Origin: Acanthornis magna
Taxonomy: Eukaryota; Chordata; Aves; Passeriformes; Acanthizidae
DNA: 64,000 nt
Assembly (NCBI GenBank): GCA_036785705.1
Contig: JAWUZG010000361.1
Span: forward strand, 186,001-250,000
Direction of reading: 5' to 3'
Shown here: piece by piece, positions 1 through 14,939 of the stretch
How positions within the stretch are numbered: the stretch's first letter is position 1
How the letters are laid out: every line of letters starts with the position of its first letter
The notes under the pieces: model-generated
Databases searched by the model: none
Told to the model about the DNA's origin: nothing
Seen by the model: the letters and a program-made list of their open reading frames with translations, nothing else
Made by a program: the position numbers and the translations under genes

Positions 1-3000
1 AGTATTAGCAGCTGTTGTGGGGCAGCCCCATTAGCCACAGATTTCACTGCCTGGAAATGAACAATAAAAAGCAATCCTCATGACAATGGTTGCTCCACCA
101 GCTTCTTTCTCTAACTGGAAAAGATCTTTCTGCTTGATTCTGAGCTAGTATTTCTTTATTTCTTTATCAAGAAAGATTCAAAGTACTTCTATTTCCCCCT
201 TGAAAGTGATTTAAAAAAAATAAATAGAATATAGCAAGGGGTGTATGTATATTACTGTAATTAGTATGGGGGAGTGAATCCATTTTTTTCCCTGTATATG
301 TTAAAATCTTGATTTTTGGGGAATTCTTCTGATTCTTCTTCCAAAGGATATTTTTAGGCTGAACATCCTCTTTTGCCTTATGTGAGAGGCAGCCAATACT
401 GCTGTGTTAGTGTGCGTTCAAACTGCTCTGAATTAATCCTGTGTTTCCTGGCAAGAACTTCCCATTTCTTTCCTTATCTTTTCGCAGTGCTATGAGGATT
501 TGATCTGAGGCACCATTAGTAGAATAGACATAACGATTGTATCAGTTGATTAGAGGCATCTAATGTAGTTTCTGGACATCAGTTACTGCTCAGTAATGGA
601 AATAGTTCAAGGAAATACTTCATGAAGCTTACAGCTGACTAAGAAGCTGGAAATCTGTCATTTTGTTTACAGGCACGTAGGCAATTCTTCCATGTCCTCA
701 TTGTAGTGTGAAAGGTCCCGGGTGGAAAGGTAGCTTGTCCTCTGGCTTAGGTTTGCCCCTTCTTTGGTGCAAGTTGCACAACTTCCAAGGTATAGTCACC
801 CTTTGGGTCCTCTGTTGGCAATTACATTGTCCCAGGCTCAAACTGGGAATCTCCCTGCTCAGATTACATTTGTCTTCCTTTCCCAGAGATGTGAGCTGGT
901 TGCTGCTGCCATGACCGAAGGATAATATAGGACGGTAACTGGATCTGGGTGTCAGTGTGGGAAGTTCAGTACATGGTATTTTCTAACTTCTTCACAGCTG
1001 TACTAGGATTTTCCCCCACTTTTGTTGGCTTTTTTTTTAAATGTCATGTGGAGCTGTATTAATTACCAAGAGTTTTTATTATTATTATTTTTAAATTTGA
1101 TGATGCTACTTTATTTTATTGCATCTACTTGACTCTTGTCAAAACCACTTATGAATAACAGCAACATAATTTAGTAGAGGATATCAGCTCAGCTGCTCTA
1201 TGAAAGCTTTATTTAAAGGGCTTCTCTTTACATGCAGTGAATATTTAATCATTGCCTTTATTTTCTGCTCTCATTTTCAATTCAGTTTTCAATTTAGAGG
1301 TTTTAATTATGTAAAAAAAAACAAAGATATGCTCTTTTCTTCTCTCTGTTGAATTTTCCTAACACAGTCTAATTTGAATTGAAAACTGACTTTTACTGTA
1401 TTCAAGTTGGTTTTAGGGTCCTTCCAGAGTTTCAGAATTTCTATTATATTAAACATTTCTGAATCTAGAAAAGTGCTGGCTCAAACCTTGATGCTGTTAA
1501 ATTCAATAGACCTTTTGCCAATAACATTCATAATGCTAGGATTTGCACACTCGGTTTTAGGTAGGTTAGTAAGTTCACAATAATGTAGGATTTTTATTGC
1601 AAATGATGTCATATTAGTACTCGTGATTACTTAAGGCAGACTTTTTTAAGCCATGGTTAATTTATGGATTACTAGCAAATAAAATGACTTGCTGTATCAA
1701 TTTAGGAATTTCAAATTCTGTTAAATGCAGTGTAGGTTTGAAATGTATTTTTAATACCTGTCATCTCCTGTAAGTAATTGGTACAATGTATACATAACAT
1801 TAGTAGTAAAAGGATACTTCAGAATTTTTCTAGTAACTATTTTAAGAGCTGTCTTTTCTCTCTTTTGTTTCATCTAAGGATCAAATTTTAGTTCCAACTA
1901 TGATTTTACTGAAAACTCTGTAAGTTGTTAAATCAGTAATATGTGTGGGTTTGGGGTTATTTTCAGAAGTTAGAAGATTAAGTTCCTCTAGAAGGAGATA
2001 AAATGTCTAAATTCACCTAACCTTTTGTTCTGCTGTATGCTAGATCCTAACATCATCAGGTTCACAGTGGCCTTTCATTCAGTCATGACCTAGTTCAATG
2101 TACAGGTAACAAATCAATAGCCTGAGATAGTAACATTTACTATCTAATTCCTACTACTTCAACAGTGGAATTCCACAGTTATGTCAATTATGTTTTGGAA
2201 ATATCACTGAACTTTGCTTATTTGAACCCATTAATGTGCTGAGACAAGGTTGGGTTTGCTTCAATAACATTGCAGAATGATTTGATGATTTCAATACCTT
2301 TGTCTTACAAAAAAAGAAAAGAAAAGAAAATAATTGTTCAAAGAGTTGTATGAAACAAGTGCCATTGTACAGCCTGCAGCACACTCCTTGGTTCCTGGAT
2401 TCTTGTTAAGTGCTGCTGTGGTCTGATGGGAGCAGTTCAGTTTCTATCGCACTGCTGCCATTAAGCCCTTGCTCTCAAGAAAGTTTTCTCCCACACATAA
2501 GTGTGCAGCCTTGAGTGAATAAAGTCCCAAAGAATTGGGATGGCACCTCTACAGCCAAATTAATTTATTTTTACCTGCTCTGGCAAGGTTGCTCTAGCAA
2601 GGTTTAACATGGTGAATACTACGTCTCATAACTGGGCTGTGTGAAAAGTAACATTCCCATCTGTTTGACTACAGCTTGAACTTTGGAAGATGGACAGTGG
2701 TCTTGTCACATGTACGCTTTTCTTCTTCCATGGACTCTAGTGTGATTTTGTCTGGCCCTTTGTGTTAATTTATACTACACTACTCTCCCTGTTCCTGTAT
2801 GTTGGTGGGAAGCCATGACTTCATGCTACCTTCACATCCAAGGGACTAATGAAACAGAACACTGCTTACTATTTTTCTGGCATAAAGGGAAAGCCTAGAA
2901 TGAGCAGAAATCATAATTTAACTTGTATTAAGTTTCTACATGCATTTTTCATCACCTGAAAAAAATTGTCTTCGCAAACTAACTTTTTAATGAGAAAGCT

Positions 3001-6000
3001 TCTAGTGTTGCTGGTAGCAATGATTAAGTATCTAACTACCTATAGCACTTCTTGTTAGTTCATTAAAAGACTAGCCTTCCTAATTACATTTGCATGTCTC
3101 TCCATAATTTGTACAGACCTCAATAACTAAATGGGTGATAATCCGTCAGCAGAATTGCAAAAGACCTTGATCCTTACATACGCAAACCCTCGGGCAGTAT
3201 TTACAGTTTTCTAATAGTGTGTTGCCTTTCTTACTTGATTTTTAACTGAATAGAAGACACTGTTGATGATATTAGCTTCACAAATAGTCTGTTGTGCAAT
3301 GGATGAAGACACTTTGGGATGGATATAGGCAATCTGTCCCCTTGCTCCCTAGTCATTGCAAAGACAGATCTCGTTTCTGGTTTAGTTATTTGAAACTGTC
3401 TGTGTCTTTATTTCACTGATAAGTGATTTTAAAAGCTGGAGTGAATGTTATTTTTTTACTCTTTGAAGGCCTGATCTCTTTGTGATGCTTGGATGGCCAA
3501 AAGATGGTGACTTAAACACAAATTAGGTACCTGCAGCACAATTTCTAATGGTGCAGAGGTGAAGCTGGGGAATTGGTGCTCACCCTCTGAAGGTCAGAGC
3601 ACAGATTGACTTGCATGACTGGAGATACTCAGCACTTATAGTGCTGCTTTAAGTATATTCATCTGTTTTCTCTTTTATTTGTTCTTCTCTTCAGGCAGCT
3701 AAAAAACTAAGCCATTCTAATTTAATTTCTTTCCTTCTTAAAAAATTTTTATAATCTGGTCTTCAGCTTTAGTGTAATTTTACCTCTTCTTTCATACTTA
3801 CGTGAGTTAAATGCTTTATGTCTCTATTTCATGTGGGAAATGCCTCCAGGGCATCCACTTACATATAGCAATTTTGGTGCATCACCTCCGAATAATTCAG
3901 AGAAAACCTATCCATCATTAGATGAATTTTTGCACTCTTATCATTGCAGTGCTCACTTTCTGATCATCTGAAAAGCTTTCAGACTCACCCATGAGTTATA
4001 CAGCCATCACTGCCCATTTTCTAGCTGAATCCCTGTGTCTACACATGCTCCTGGCTCACCAGCTCCGCTCTTAGTCTCCCCCCAGAGCAGCACAGGGTGA
4101 TTATATTTCTAACTCATTTGGCTTATCACATTTAAGACTCTACTTGAAGAGCAAGGTCTCCGCTTTACCACTGCATCATTATCTTCTGAAATATTTTTAA
4201 AATGTGCCATTTTAGCCCTATGTTATATGTTCTGTCCTCAGAACAAGGCAGCAAAACTGGAACAGGGAGAAAGGAAAATGCCTGCTGTGTTTCGAGTTAG
4301 TGTTCCTACTGGGACATATCTTTGAGGCAGGGCCATGTGGAGGTAGAGCAAATGGTGCAGGAAGGCACTTTGCTGAGTTGGAATGAAATATCACAAGCTG
4401 AAACAGTAGTTTCTGACCACCTGCCTGGACAAAGTGATTTCATCTGGGCTGCTACTGGAATTGTCCTTGTGTTGTTTGGCAACTCTTTGCAGCATCCTCT
4501 TTATATTATTTCAGTTTGTGCAGATGTTGTGAATAAAGAGAAACTAGGAGAAAATGAGGAGTATCTTCTCTTCCAGAAAAGCTTGTTACCTATGGCAAAA
4601 TCCTCCAAATCATTACTCTTTTACAAAGGGGCAGTCATATGCTGTAAATAATGAACAGTAATGATAAAACATCTGAGAAGACTTAGATAAGAACATGTAT
4701 TGAAAAAATGCAATTATTATGGTCTGAGAGTTTTCACAGTGGGCGAAACCATGTACTTTATAATTTCTACTATTTAATTTTTTAATCGCGTTTCTTTCAA
4801 AGTTAATTTATTCTGATGAAGTGGGATATCTGCTGATTATTTAACATATCCATCTATTTTGTGAGCTTTAGTGTTGCCCTGAGTTTCATGTTAATTATAT
4901 AGGACCATCACTATATTTAAAAACCAGTCTTCATTAAAAAAAACTAAATCATTAATATATCAGCTGTTAGCTGTACTTAACAGAGGTCTTCTGCATCTCT
5001 CACAGGCTTTATGAATTCTTAGGCTTGCAGTCCTTTCTGCTATTTATGTGTACTGAAGCAACCATATAATTTATCTGGTTTGGAGCTCCTTTCTTCCAGC
5101 ATATTCAGAGCTTACCGGTATCACTAATAGGAAAACAGAAAGAGATTCATCCCTTAATTCCTAAACATCTTGATAAATGAGCAACAGAACCTGCCAACTA
5201 GCTAATATAACATGGTATACAGACCGTGATATTAGGTATAAGAGGTTGATTTGGCCGGAATTTTGAGTATGTCATGTGACTTGTAAAGAGATGAAAATAA
5301 AAGATATTAAATACATAGCCTGCCTCAGTATTTTCCCCAGCACTCACATGGAAGTGACAACAGAGTTCCTGCTCTTCACTTCAGGTGTTTTATAAACTTG
5401 CCTACCTTCTTGACTGCCACCAGTTGAAATGCTGGTGTGAGGAATTAGGATTGGATGCCTGGGTGATGAGAAAATGAAAAGGATTGCTCTTCAAATGATT
5501 CTGAGGGGATACGCAATAGAGCAGAACCCTTTTTGAAGGATTGGTTCAAAGGAAAACATAGGCTCAAAATAATGAGCTTTTAAAAACCTGTCTTACTGCT
5601 TGTGGTTCCTCACTGTGCTTCAGATATAATTCATATCAAGGTTTTAGGATTTATCATTACCTAGACTACCCTGACCTCCATCAGTGCCCCGCCTACAAAT
5701 ACAGATAGTCTTTGTATAAAATGCCTTCATACCCTCAAAGTTCTAGAAATTTCAGTAACATTAAATAAATAATATTAAAGGCAAAAATTTCTGGCATTAC
5801 CTAAAATTTTCCCCAATTACTATGAAGAGGAAGAAACTTGTATTTTGGCTTCCTTAATGCAGTAAGTGTTGGTTAAGTTGGATTTAGCTACTTGACTGTG
5901 TCATGATAGATAAAGATTAGAACTGTATAAATAAAATACTAGGCACATGGTTAATATTTTTCTAACTAGAAGGCACAGCTAAAAAGTTTGGGTTTGTACA

Positions 6001-9000
6001 TGAAACCAACTTAAATAGTCCTGAGTTTTGAAAATGCACCCATTTTCAATTTTTTTTCTTCTTCTCCTTATTTGGTGAGGCTTCCTTTATTTTTCCAGGG
6101 ATCAGCTGAGTAACACTGGTGCAATATTCTTCCCTGGCACTGGTGTCCCTTGTTCAGTGACACTGTGTGTCCCATGTGGTCATTCTCTCCAAGGGCGTTA
6201 TTGTAACAGTATATTAGAATTTTTTTCCTTCCTAAAATTAGTCTAAGGCATTTCAAATACTTGGTCTTAAGGGCACAGCTGATTCATGTGGGAGCTTTTC
6301 AAGGGAAAAATGGTAGTAATGTGCCCAGATTCTGTTTTCCTGATGTGGGGAAAGGGCACTGAAAGTATTCTATGCCTTTGAAAATGCTTTTTCTTTTGGT
6401 CCCCAATTTACTTTGGTTTTTATTGCTTAAATATTGCCCACGAAATATTAGCCAGTTGTAGCGCTTGACTGAATTATGTGTAAGATGAGCTAAAAAACAT
6501 TGTTCTTCCATGTTTCTTTGTGTCATTCAATAGCTCTGATCTGACTTCTGAAATATATTTACACATTTTTCTTGGAGTTTCATGACATCATCACATCTGT
6601 AGATTTAGGGGTCTGATGCAAATGATGATCTGATTCTGTTAAAATGATCAGTCTGCCAAAACATGAACAACATTTTGTATTCTCTCCATCTCTTACATGA
6701 CTGAATAGATTCCAGTATTTTATGTTATGGACTTTGTTTTGAATCACTCTCTTTTGTTGCATGCATGAAGTTTTTTGAAACTTTCTTCTGATATATCAGT
6801 ATTGGCAACAGCTGGTCCTCCCTTCCTTAAGCACCCAATACTTTTCACAAACTTTTTGACTCTTAAAAGAGTATTACTTGTGGGTTTTGTAATCATTTTA
6901 GCATCATGGTTTTTTTAGTTAAATGCCCACACAAATAGAAATTAAAGGAATCTTGGGATGATATAAAGTTATTTGGATTAATTAATCCCTATCAAAACTT
7001 CACTGAGCTATTTACATATGTATTATAGGTCAATATAGACCTCCATTTTATTTCATGTCTTTATGTAAAAACTTCTTTACAGCCTGGATATTTGCTTCCA
7101 TGTGCTTTGCCTGTGAGCTCCAATAAGTATGACTCAGAGATGTTGCTTGGACTTTCATTTTTATTTTAAGCATAAAGACTATTGTAGTTCCAACAGATTA
7201 TTATTTAAAAGTTGGTTTAAAAATACTAAACAGATAAACATTTAAGAAAACTCCTTTACCATGCAGCCCAATATTTCATAAAATATGTATAGTTTTTACT
7301 TCTACTCCTGCAGAGAATGTAAGAAATCATCTTATTTTGGTACCAGTATAATGTGTCAGAATAGTTGTGCTTTGTGGTCTAATCAAAAATATTAGCTGAA
7401 ATGGGGAGGATGAGGGTCTTTATGGATTGCTATATGGACAGAAGAGATTTTTTGTTCTTTAGTATAAAAGGAATCATCCAGTGATTCCATTGAAAATATT
7501 TAGTTTGAACACTGATATCGAAATATTGCACTGAAAGATAAACAGATGACTTCAGAATGATGGTAGCAAATGCAATTATGCTTCAACCCACAATAATCTT
7601 AAGTGAGATATTTTATTAAATGTTAATAACTTTGGGGACTAGACTGGTTTCTTCTTAGGTCTTTCAAATAAGAGTTGTTCTGTGCAACAAGATGCTTGCA
7701 ATATAAAGGTGGAATGTGTACCAAGGGATGATTCTGAGGGCTTAAAACCATTTGAGATTTATTAATTTTCTGGAGTTGGGTTGACATGGTTCCATGAATA
7801 GGCACAAGGCCTGGAGAGTGGGATTAGGAAGGTTTCCAGAGGCTCTGAACTCATGTCAAGCAAAACTGTCATGCCAAGCAGCTAAGTCAACTGAATAGGG
7901 AAAAGTCTTGGAAGTGCTTTATCAATGCATAATGTTTGTAAATTTTATTCAATTAATTTACAGCTGCAGGGCTCATGAGGCTGAGATTAAAGTTTTGTAA
8001 AGTTTTGATAAGGAAGCAGCCAAAACCAAACAAAAACATTTGATTAGCTTTGGATGTTTTTTTAACAAGTTGGCAGGGGAACAAAATTGCAAGCAAGTAT
8101 TTCAGAGGAAGGTGTACCCAGTCATGGGAGCTACTGTAGTCGGCTGGATTGGTAGCAGAATGCCTGCCAGGATCCTGCATGAAGTGCCTGCAGGTATGCT
8201 TGACATTTGCTTCCCCCTCTGCCAACAGGTGCCTCGAGGAAAAGCCATGTCCCAGAGAAAAGCCTCTGGAATTTAGTGCTACCAAAAGTACTTGCAAATA
8301 AACATTGTGCTTTAAATTCCTGTTATTTTTATGACAAGATTAAATAGAATTTACTTCAGACAAAACATGAGTGAGAAAGAAGATATGCCAGAAGATGCCC
8401 AAGGTGCTAGCATATGAGCTTTACAATTTATTTTTTTTTTTAATTTTAAATTATTGGGACGATCAGGCAAACACTCAACTTCTCCTAGAGTCCTTTGGAT
8501 ATGACTTGGCAAGATCACAGTCAGGGCTGCCACCCCCTTTCTCTGTTTATTGTGGCTGAGTTAGGAGAAATGGCGTTGCTTGTTGATATCTTACTTTTGT
8601 CCCTTATGTAAGCCCAAGACAGAGCAGAATTCTGGAACCAAGCTTAACCTGAGCCCTCCCTCTCATATGCAACGCGTCTTGCTGAGGGAGCAGTTTCTGT
8701 TCCTTTTAGTTGTATGCATTCATTGCTTCATATTTGCATTACTGAAAAGAGCAGCATTTTTGTTGTTTTCTTACATGCATTGTTAATTTTTAGACTTGGG
8801 TTCCCATTCATCAATATTGTTTCTTAATAACTGAGTGAATTATCCAGTCAGCTTTTACACTTCCAGTGATTGTGAAATTTGCATTTTATTTGCAGCCTTC
8901 TCCCAGTATATCTACAAAGGAAAAGGAAATTCCATTAAAATCAAGTTATCACGTGGGAACCCACCTGCTTTTGCTGAAATATTTGGATTTATTTTGGGGA

Positions 9001-9128
9001 AATCTAAACAGAATGCTTCAATTTCTGTCAGGTCACAATAAAAGCAAGCAATTCAGTTTGTTAAGAGCATCTTTCAAGGGAGTGAGTGGTGTAGGCTTGA
9101 TGCATTGGATTAATTTCTGAAATTACAG
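1..9128. other. Anonymous AT-rich non-coding DNA
   Basis: No coding region is supported here. Open frames are all about 114 codons or shorter, overlap on both strands (for example near 7953-8297) and show no protein motif. A short (AAAAG)n run lies at about 2309-2330. No transposable element, tRNA or other RNA gene was recognised. The block looks like intron or intergenic sequence. Confidence 0.7.
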
Positions 9129-9178
9129 ATGAGAATCTTCCCTGCACTGCTGCTGTTCTGGAAGAACTTGAAGGCTTT
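9129..9178 (+). CDS. Weak candidate 50-bp internal exon, product unknown
   Basis: The segment lies between an acceptor (ending AATTACAG) and a strong donor core (GTAAGTGT). One frame, entered after two bases that finish a split codon, reads ENLPCTAAVLEELEGF and ends in phase 0, which looks protein-like. The polypyrimidine tract is poor and the last exon base is T rather than G. The phase would allow direct splicing to 23973-24281 but not to 20629 or 29469. I do not recognise the peptide. Cryptic exons of this quality are common in long introns, so this is a hint only. Confidence 0.17.
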
Positions 9179-9958
9179 GTAAGTGTAAATTGTGCCACGC
9201 ACTATGGTTATTTGACGTTGAACTCATTGTTCATGGTTGGATGCTAAATATGTTTTGCAATGTCATTTCCATAAAAGTTTGAAAAGAAGCAAGTCTTCCT
9301 TTATTAAGTAATGTTTCCTTCATAAATCCTGCTGACATTTTAGGATTGGAGGAAAAAGTGGAGACAAGTAGCTTTCAAATTTCCTTCTATCTTAGAATAA
9401 CACTGTGACCAAGTGCCCAGACTTTCTGGTGAGGTTTGCATGCCTTCCACTGAGTTTTTTACACTGGGGCAGCAGGTGAAAGGCATCTGGGTTTGTCCTG
9501 GGAGAGTTTATAGAAAGTCTTAAAAGGCATTTTATAAAGTTTTACTGAAACTTTTTAAATTTTTTGCATGGCCCCTACCCAAGTTCATGATTGTGAAATA
9601 TAATATAGGGATGAACATTCAATCCAGTCTACCTCTCCAATACAGAGGAGATACTAGAAGTTCATTATTTGAATGCTTTGGCATGATTTTTGGTTCTGTG
9701 TGCTATTTGCCCGGTTTCATTCTGGTTTTCCATATTTCCTTCTTCAAATGTCTCTGTGGATTGTTCTAATGTAGTTTGGAAGTTGGCAGAGCATTGTCTT
9801 AAACCTGAAAGTTTTGGTATAGTGTGACATCCATTGTTTTCCGCTGTCACTAAGAGCAAAGAAATCTTGCTGAGCTGTGAAACTGCACACTTAAAACCAA
9901 GTGCTGCATTTATGTGAAGTTAAACACATTCAATATCAAACTTTGCACAAGATTCAGA

Positions 9959-10019
9959 TTTTTCTGTCCTAACTTTGCATGAAAAAGATCATCTTTTTCT
10001 ATCTTAACTTTGCATGAAA
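9959..10019 (+). repeat. Two-copy 35-bp direct repeat with internal palindrome
   Basis: A 26-bp segment at 9959-9984 recurs at 9994-10019 with two mismatches, a period of 35 bp. The junction contains a perfect dyad, GAAAAAGAT-C-ATCTTTTTC, at 9981-9999. This looks like a local duplication by slippage; nothing indicates function. Confidence 0.8.
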
Positions 10020-11320
10020 GAAATGAAGAAGATTTCTCTGAAGTCTGAAAATATTTGGGTTTGCATTCATTAATGTATGTGTCAGTATATAGATGACTTC
10101 TGCACTTTCAAAACAGGCTCAACTCCTCCCCCCGCAGTTTCTTTAGGGTGTTTAGAATGATCATGGTTTTTATTTCACTGAAGAGACAATACATTTCTTA
10201 AAAGGTAGCCACGACATATTGACTCCTTAATCACAGCAATAATTATACATGATTTTTCCATGTATCAGGATCAGCCTGTTTATTTCTGTGTGAGAAAAAT
10301 AAATTATGTTTCTATATAGGATTCTTAAATGACGGTAGAAGAAAAAAAGCAAAGCTCTGCTGGGAATTGCATCTATTATTAAGACTCTCAGAGCATTAAA
10401 AGCATTAGAATAATAACCTGTTACAATAAACCAATGATATAGCTAAGCCCTCTCTTCTTGAAGAGGAGAAGTCTTGATTCATCGTTCAGGTGTAAATATA
10501 TGTCACAGAAGTCAGTGATTTGGTAAGATATACAGTGATTCTCTGAAATTAATAAAACTTTAAAACAAAGATATTTAAAGCAGCAAATCAGGAACTGAAA
10601 TGCCAGGAGTCATGGGAAAGATGGACTTGTTCTCCTAAATAGTTGGTCTGGATTTTAATGAGACCATTTTATAGCAGAAACAAAGGAATATTATATTCAT
10701 TATGATAAAGATATTATGAGATGAAAAATTTTCTATGCCTACACAGCGTACTTGCTTTCTGATAGCAGCTGTAATTTGTGTGGGTTCTATGCAGTCAGTC
10801 CATTTTTAAGTCTGTTGCATTATTCCCTATATTACAAAATGCCCATATGTTGTTAGCTTCTATTTTAAGGGAATAAAAGTAAAAGCTGTTTCTGCAAAGT
10901 CTAGCGTAGAGACTAGGAAGGTGTTTCTGCTGTTTTAAATCAATTATATTTGTCTATAGCACTCAGCATGGCCTCAAAAATAAAAGTTGTGAGGAGAGGG
11001 AGTAGGTTTCTTCACAACTTATCCTGAGCTATGTGTCCTGGAGAATTTTAATTTAGTTGGAAGAAACTGATCACATGACTGAGGGCTCTGGGGCTCTCTG
11101 ATATGCAGTTCCTCTCAGTCTTAGGGGCAGCAACTATTTCAGCAATAGTCTGCCTTTAAATGTTAAGGTCTGAGAGATGCACCCATGTTCAAGCAGGTAC
11201 TATCTTTGTACTGTTGCATTTATCCTTTTGTTGTACTCCCAGTTCCCTGTAGCCTCTGCACTGCTCTTAGGCACTGCTTTTGCCTGACTCTGACCCTCCT
11301 CCCCTCCAAACACCTGGGAG

Positions 11321-11470
11321 TATAAAAAAGCCACCATTAGATCCAGCCCACCGTTTGTATCCGGGGTGTGTTTCTTGTCAGTGCAGCCAGGGCCACTTCC
11401 ACTGACAGCCGTGCTTGGAAGAGTTACGGACGGTCAGAAGTGTGGTCTGGCAATGGTTTATTGATAAGAA
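11321..11470 (+). promoter_or_regulatory. TATA-like motif in a locally CpG-bearing patch
   Basis: TATAAAAAAG at 11321-11330 is followed within about 100 bp by sequence with several CpG dinucleotides (about 11350-11440), unusual for this AT-rich neighbourhood. About 130 bp downstream, the sequence TGGTTTATTG at about 11454-11463 holds an AATAAA on the opposite strand. A TATA box, short leader and terminal signal would fit either a diverged LTR or coincidence. No LTR ends or target duplication were found, so only the motif itself is certain. Confidence 0.2.
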
Positions 11471-14417
11471 GGCAATGGGGGTGGACAATGGACACTGCTG
11501 ACATCTTCATTTAGGCATAAGAGCTGCAAGAACATTCTTTGATAGAGGCTGATTTTGAAAACAAACTTGCTCAGTGAGGAGGTGCTTGGTGAGGCTTCCC
11601 ATATGAGAAATGTCCATCTTTGGGGTAAACAAGAACATAACAACAAAATAAGCAGTCCAACTGCTGTTTCAGGAAACTGGTTTATTGATTACTTATGGCA
11701 ATTGATACTCTAAATGCAGTTAAATTCTGGTGGGCCAAAAGCAATATTTGAGAAAGCTGATCTTCCCACGATTGACTGACACATGACATTGAAGCCTGAT
11801 CCTTGTTCCTGGTTGACTTACAGCTAAGACTTCACCCTGTTTTGTAGCTTCTCTTTAAAACACATCGAGTTTTTTAATGAGATTTCAGGAAATTACTGTG
11901 TTTTTCAGTCATCCCTTTTACTTTCTCTGGTTTTGTAACTTACTGATAATATACTCTTACAAAAAATAGCTGTCCGCAAATGGTAGATAATGTGAGGGAG
12001 ATGTAGTGGCCTGTAAACTTTCTTCTAGAGAAATTTAACTCTGAGTTCAAGGCAGTCTGATTGCCGAGAAGATAAGCTATGGTCAGTGGTGTGTTTATGA
12101 GTACAGAGATCTTCCTGCTATGGGAGCACTTGACAAGAAACAGAGAAGGCATGTGAAGAGCTAAATATGCAGCAAGACTGTTTATATCCTCCTGACTACT
12201 TCGCTCCTCTGCCTATGCAGAGATTTCCTAATTTTCTGTCTTTATTCTTCTCCTTGATTTTATGTAGCTTAATCCAGGATTGCTTAGGGCAATTTGCTCA
12301 TTATAGTGCAAATGTTTTAGTCTCTCTCTGTTATGAAGCAAGTTCCCTTTACGAAATTATTTTCTCATGTCGGTGCGTTCTTTGCCCTGCCTCAAGTGGG
12401 GACTAAAGGAACAGATGTACTGCATATATACTGCATATCATTTTCATGTCTGCTGCAATATTTCTGTGTTATAGTGCAGAGAAAGACAGTGTTGTAGAGT
12501 AGTAGTTTAAACTTGTCGTAGTTTATCTTGCAAAGAAGAAAACAAATATTAACAAATGCTTTATACTTGTTATTCTGTAAGTTATCCAGATTTGCTGACT
12601 TCTACCTCAGCATTTCTATTTGTATCCTAACTATCATAATATCTTTGCCTTTTTAAAAAAAATACGTCCTGTCTCCCCAGTATGGAATGATTTGCAGTAC
12701 TTCCTCACACATATTAGCTAAAATCCCTGAAAGGCAGCTTGGGATAAGGGTCATCTTTGGTAGTGGCAAGAGGCTGCAGAATTTATCAGCATTCAGTCAA
12801 ATGGAAAGGACTTTCAGTTCACTGTGGGAAAGAGAAAAGTGCACAATCTTTGGTGAATCTTCCTGTTACTAACTGATTTTGAAAATATGTTAATTAATGT
12901 GATGAATTGTTACTCTTTCCATTTAATAGTTCAATTACAAAAGTCTGCTGAGAGCAAAGAGCAAAGCACACAGGTGTTCACCAAGCAGTGTGTGTGTGGT
13001 AGCTCAGCAGAGCCAGGGCTGGCCTGTGCAGGTGCCCACACTGTGCCATCTGAAGTGTGTTTGTCACAGGGATCTCACACCATGTGGAGGGTGTATGCTG
13101 TACGTCCTGCTACTGCTGTCAGCAGCTGGATGACACTTAAAAGGCACAGTCATGGGCATGCCAGAAAGAAAGTTAGATTGGCATTCAAGAGGTTAATTAG
13201 AATAGGAAAGAGCAATTAAAGGGACGTGACGATGTCTTCATAAAACTGTAATTGAGCGCTCTTCATTAAGTGATCTCATTAAATGAGGCAGAGGATTTGT
13301 TGTTGTTGAAATTCTGGACTTGCTATTAAGATTCTCTAATCAGCTTTCTGAAAGGGGAGTTATTACAATACCATAACTTTTGAAACCTTTTATTGTTCTC
13401 AAGATACTGCGAGGTGTGTTTTGTGTGGATGTATTTTCCTTGGCATCAAAATGGAGAAATGGAAATAATAATGTTGCTTGTGTATGAATGTCACGAGTCC
13501 ATTATTTTTATTTGCCCCACCTATGAGACAAATGAAGGTTTAGCTCCTAGTTTCAGTAATTGCATCCTTGTATTATGTATATTGTGTGGTAATGTGGCTG
13601 CACATGCAGAATACAAATCAATACCTTAACAGCAAGTAACAGATGGATGGCTCCTGCGAAAGAACTTTGTTGTCCATTTATTGATCACAGTTATGTTAAC
13701 AGAGACATACCATAACTACCAGTGCCAAAATAAACATCAGTTTAAATAGTGGTCCTGTGAGAACAGGATTGTTGCTGGTTTACTTGGTGAGAGCAGTCTT
13801 GTCAACTGCTCGACTGATTCTTAAATTCTCTGAACTTAAACAAAGAGCAGGAATGTTTCAGAGAGATGTTTGTGTCGTATAAAATACCTTAAATATTGTG
13901 AAGAATTAAAGCATTTAAATCACAACAAATAAAACCTCTTATGGAAAAATATTAAGTAAAAAGAGGCACAGTGAAATGCTGCTGATTTAAAACCAACCAA
14001 AAAAGAAGTAATCGTTTTACCTAATGTGATGCTGTTCATATTCCTGCTGTGTATCATTGGCTCAATGATTTCTGTTGGTTTTCTTTTCTACCTCTGGATA
14101 TAAGACCCACAGAACTGCAGGGGCACATGGAGAAAGGACAGCAAAACTCAGTCTGCATCAAATATTTCTGTTGTAGAAAGTAAGCAAAAGGAAAGCAGAT
14201 GGAAAAGCTCCATATCACTCTAAGTCCCTTACCATGACCCTCGATACTGTGTGCTGCAGCGGTAAACGCCCACACAGTGATTCGGTTACTAATTATTTTT
14301 GAAGTTATTGATGTCCTTCCAAAATCTTCTAAAGTGATTTACATGTGTGAGTGTGTGACATACATTTCATGGATATGTTTGTGCTCTTGTTTTGTCTCGC
14401 TCTCTGTTTTGCACTGT

Positions 14418-14468
14418 GGCCCCAGCTCTGTGATGGCCCCAGCTCTGTGACGGCCCCAGCTCTGTGAT
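14418..14468 (+). repeat. Three-copy 17-bp tandem repeat
   Basis: The unit GGCCCCAGCTCTGTGAT occurs three times head to tail with period 17 (starts at 14418, 14435 and 14452); the middle copy ends AC instead of AT. It is a GC-rich minisatellite-like seed inside AT-rich DNA. Confidence 0.9.
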
Positions 14469-14939
14469 TGCCCAGTGTCAGTTATCTTCTTGCCTCCTCT
14501 TGGCACAAAAACAACTTGTTCCCTTTTAGAGGAAGCCCTGGCTACTGAACACAGATATATTGACATCTTTTCCACATATCCACCAGGGCCTGCTTTCTAC
14601 AGAGCAATGTAAATATAACCAACCTGGAACAGCATGAATGCAAGCCAATATATGTCATTTGCTGCCAATTTTTCTTCTATATTGCAAAAGCAGTTTAGAG
14701 GCATCCACAACATACCCTTACTGTAAACAGCATTGCTCTGATTAGTCGTAGTAATAAAAGTCCATTTTTCTTAAATGGCGTTTCAGTGAAGTACTAATTA
14801 ATTCCGAGGATTTGGGAATTCACATTGTGTAGCTTGTGTTTTCTATTACCACCATATGTAATTTATTGGAAAAAACAAAGAAAAAAATACATGAGGGGAA
14901 GAAAAGAAAGACATATAACATTTTAAAAGTGACAGGGAA

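Noticed and set aside
8040..8297. Overlapping 78- and 114-codon ORFs on opposite strands
   Set aside because: Mutual shadows, with no motif and no convincing exon pair in agreement.
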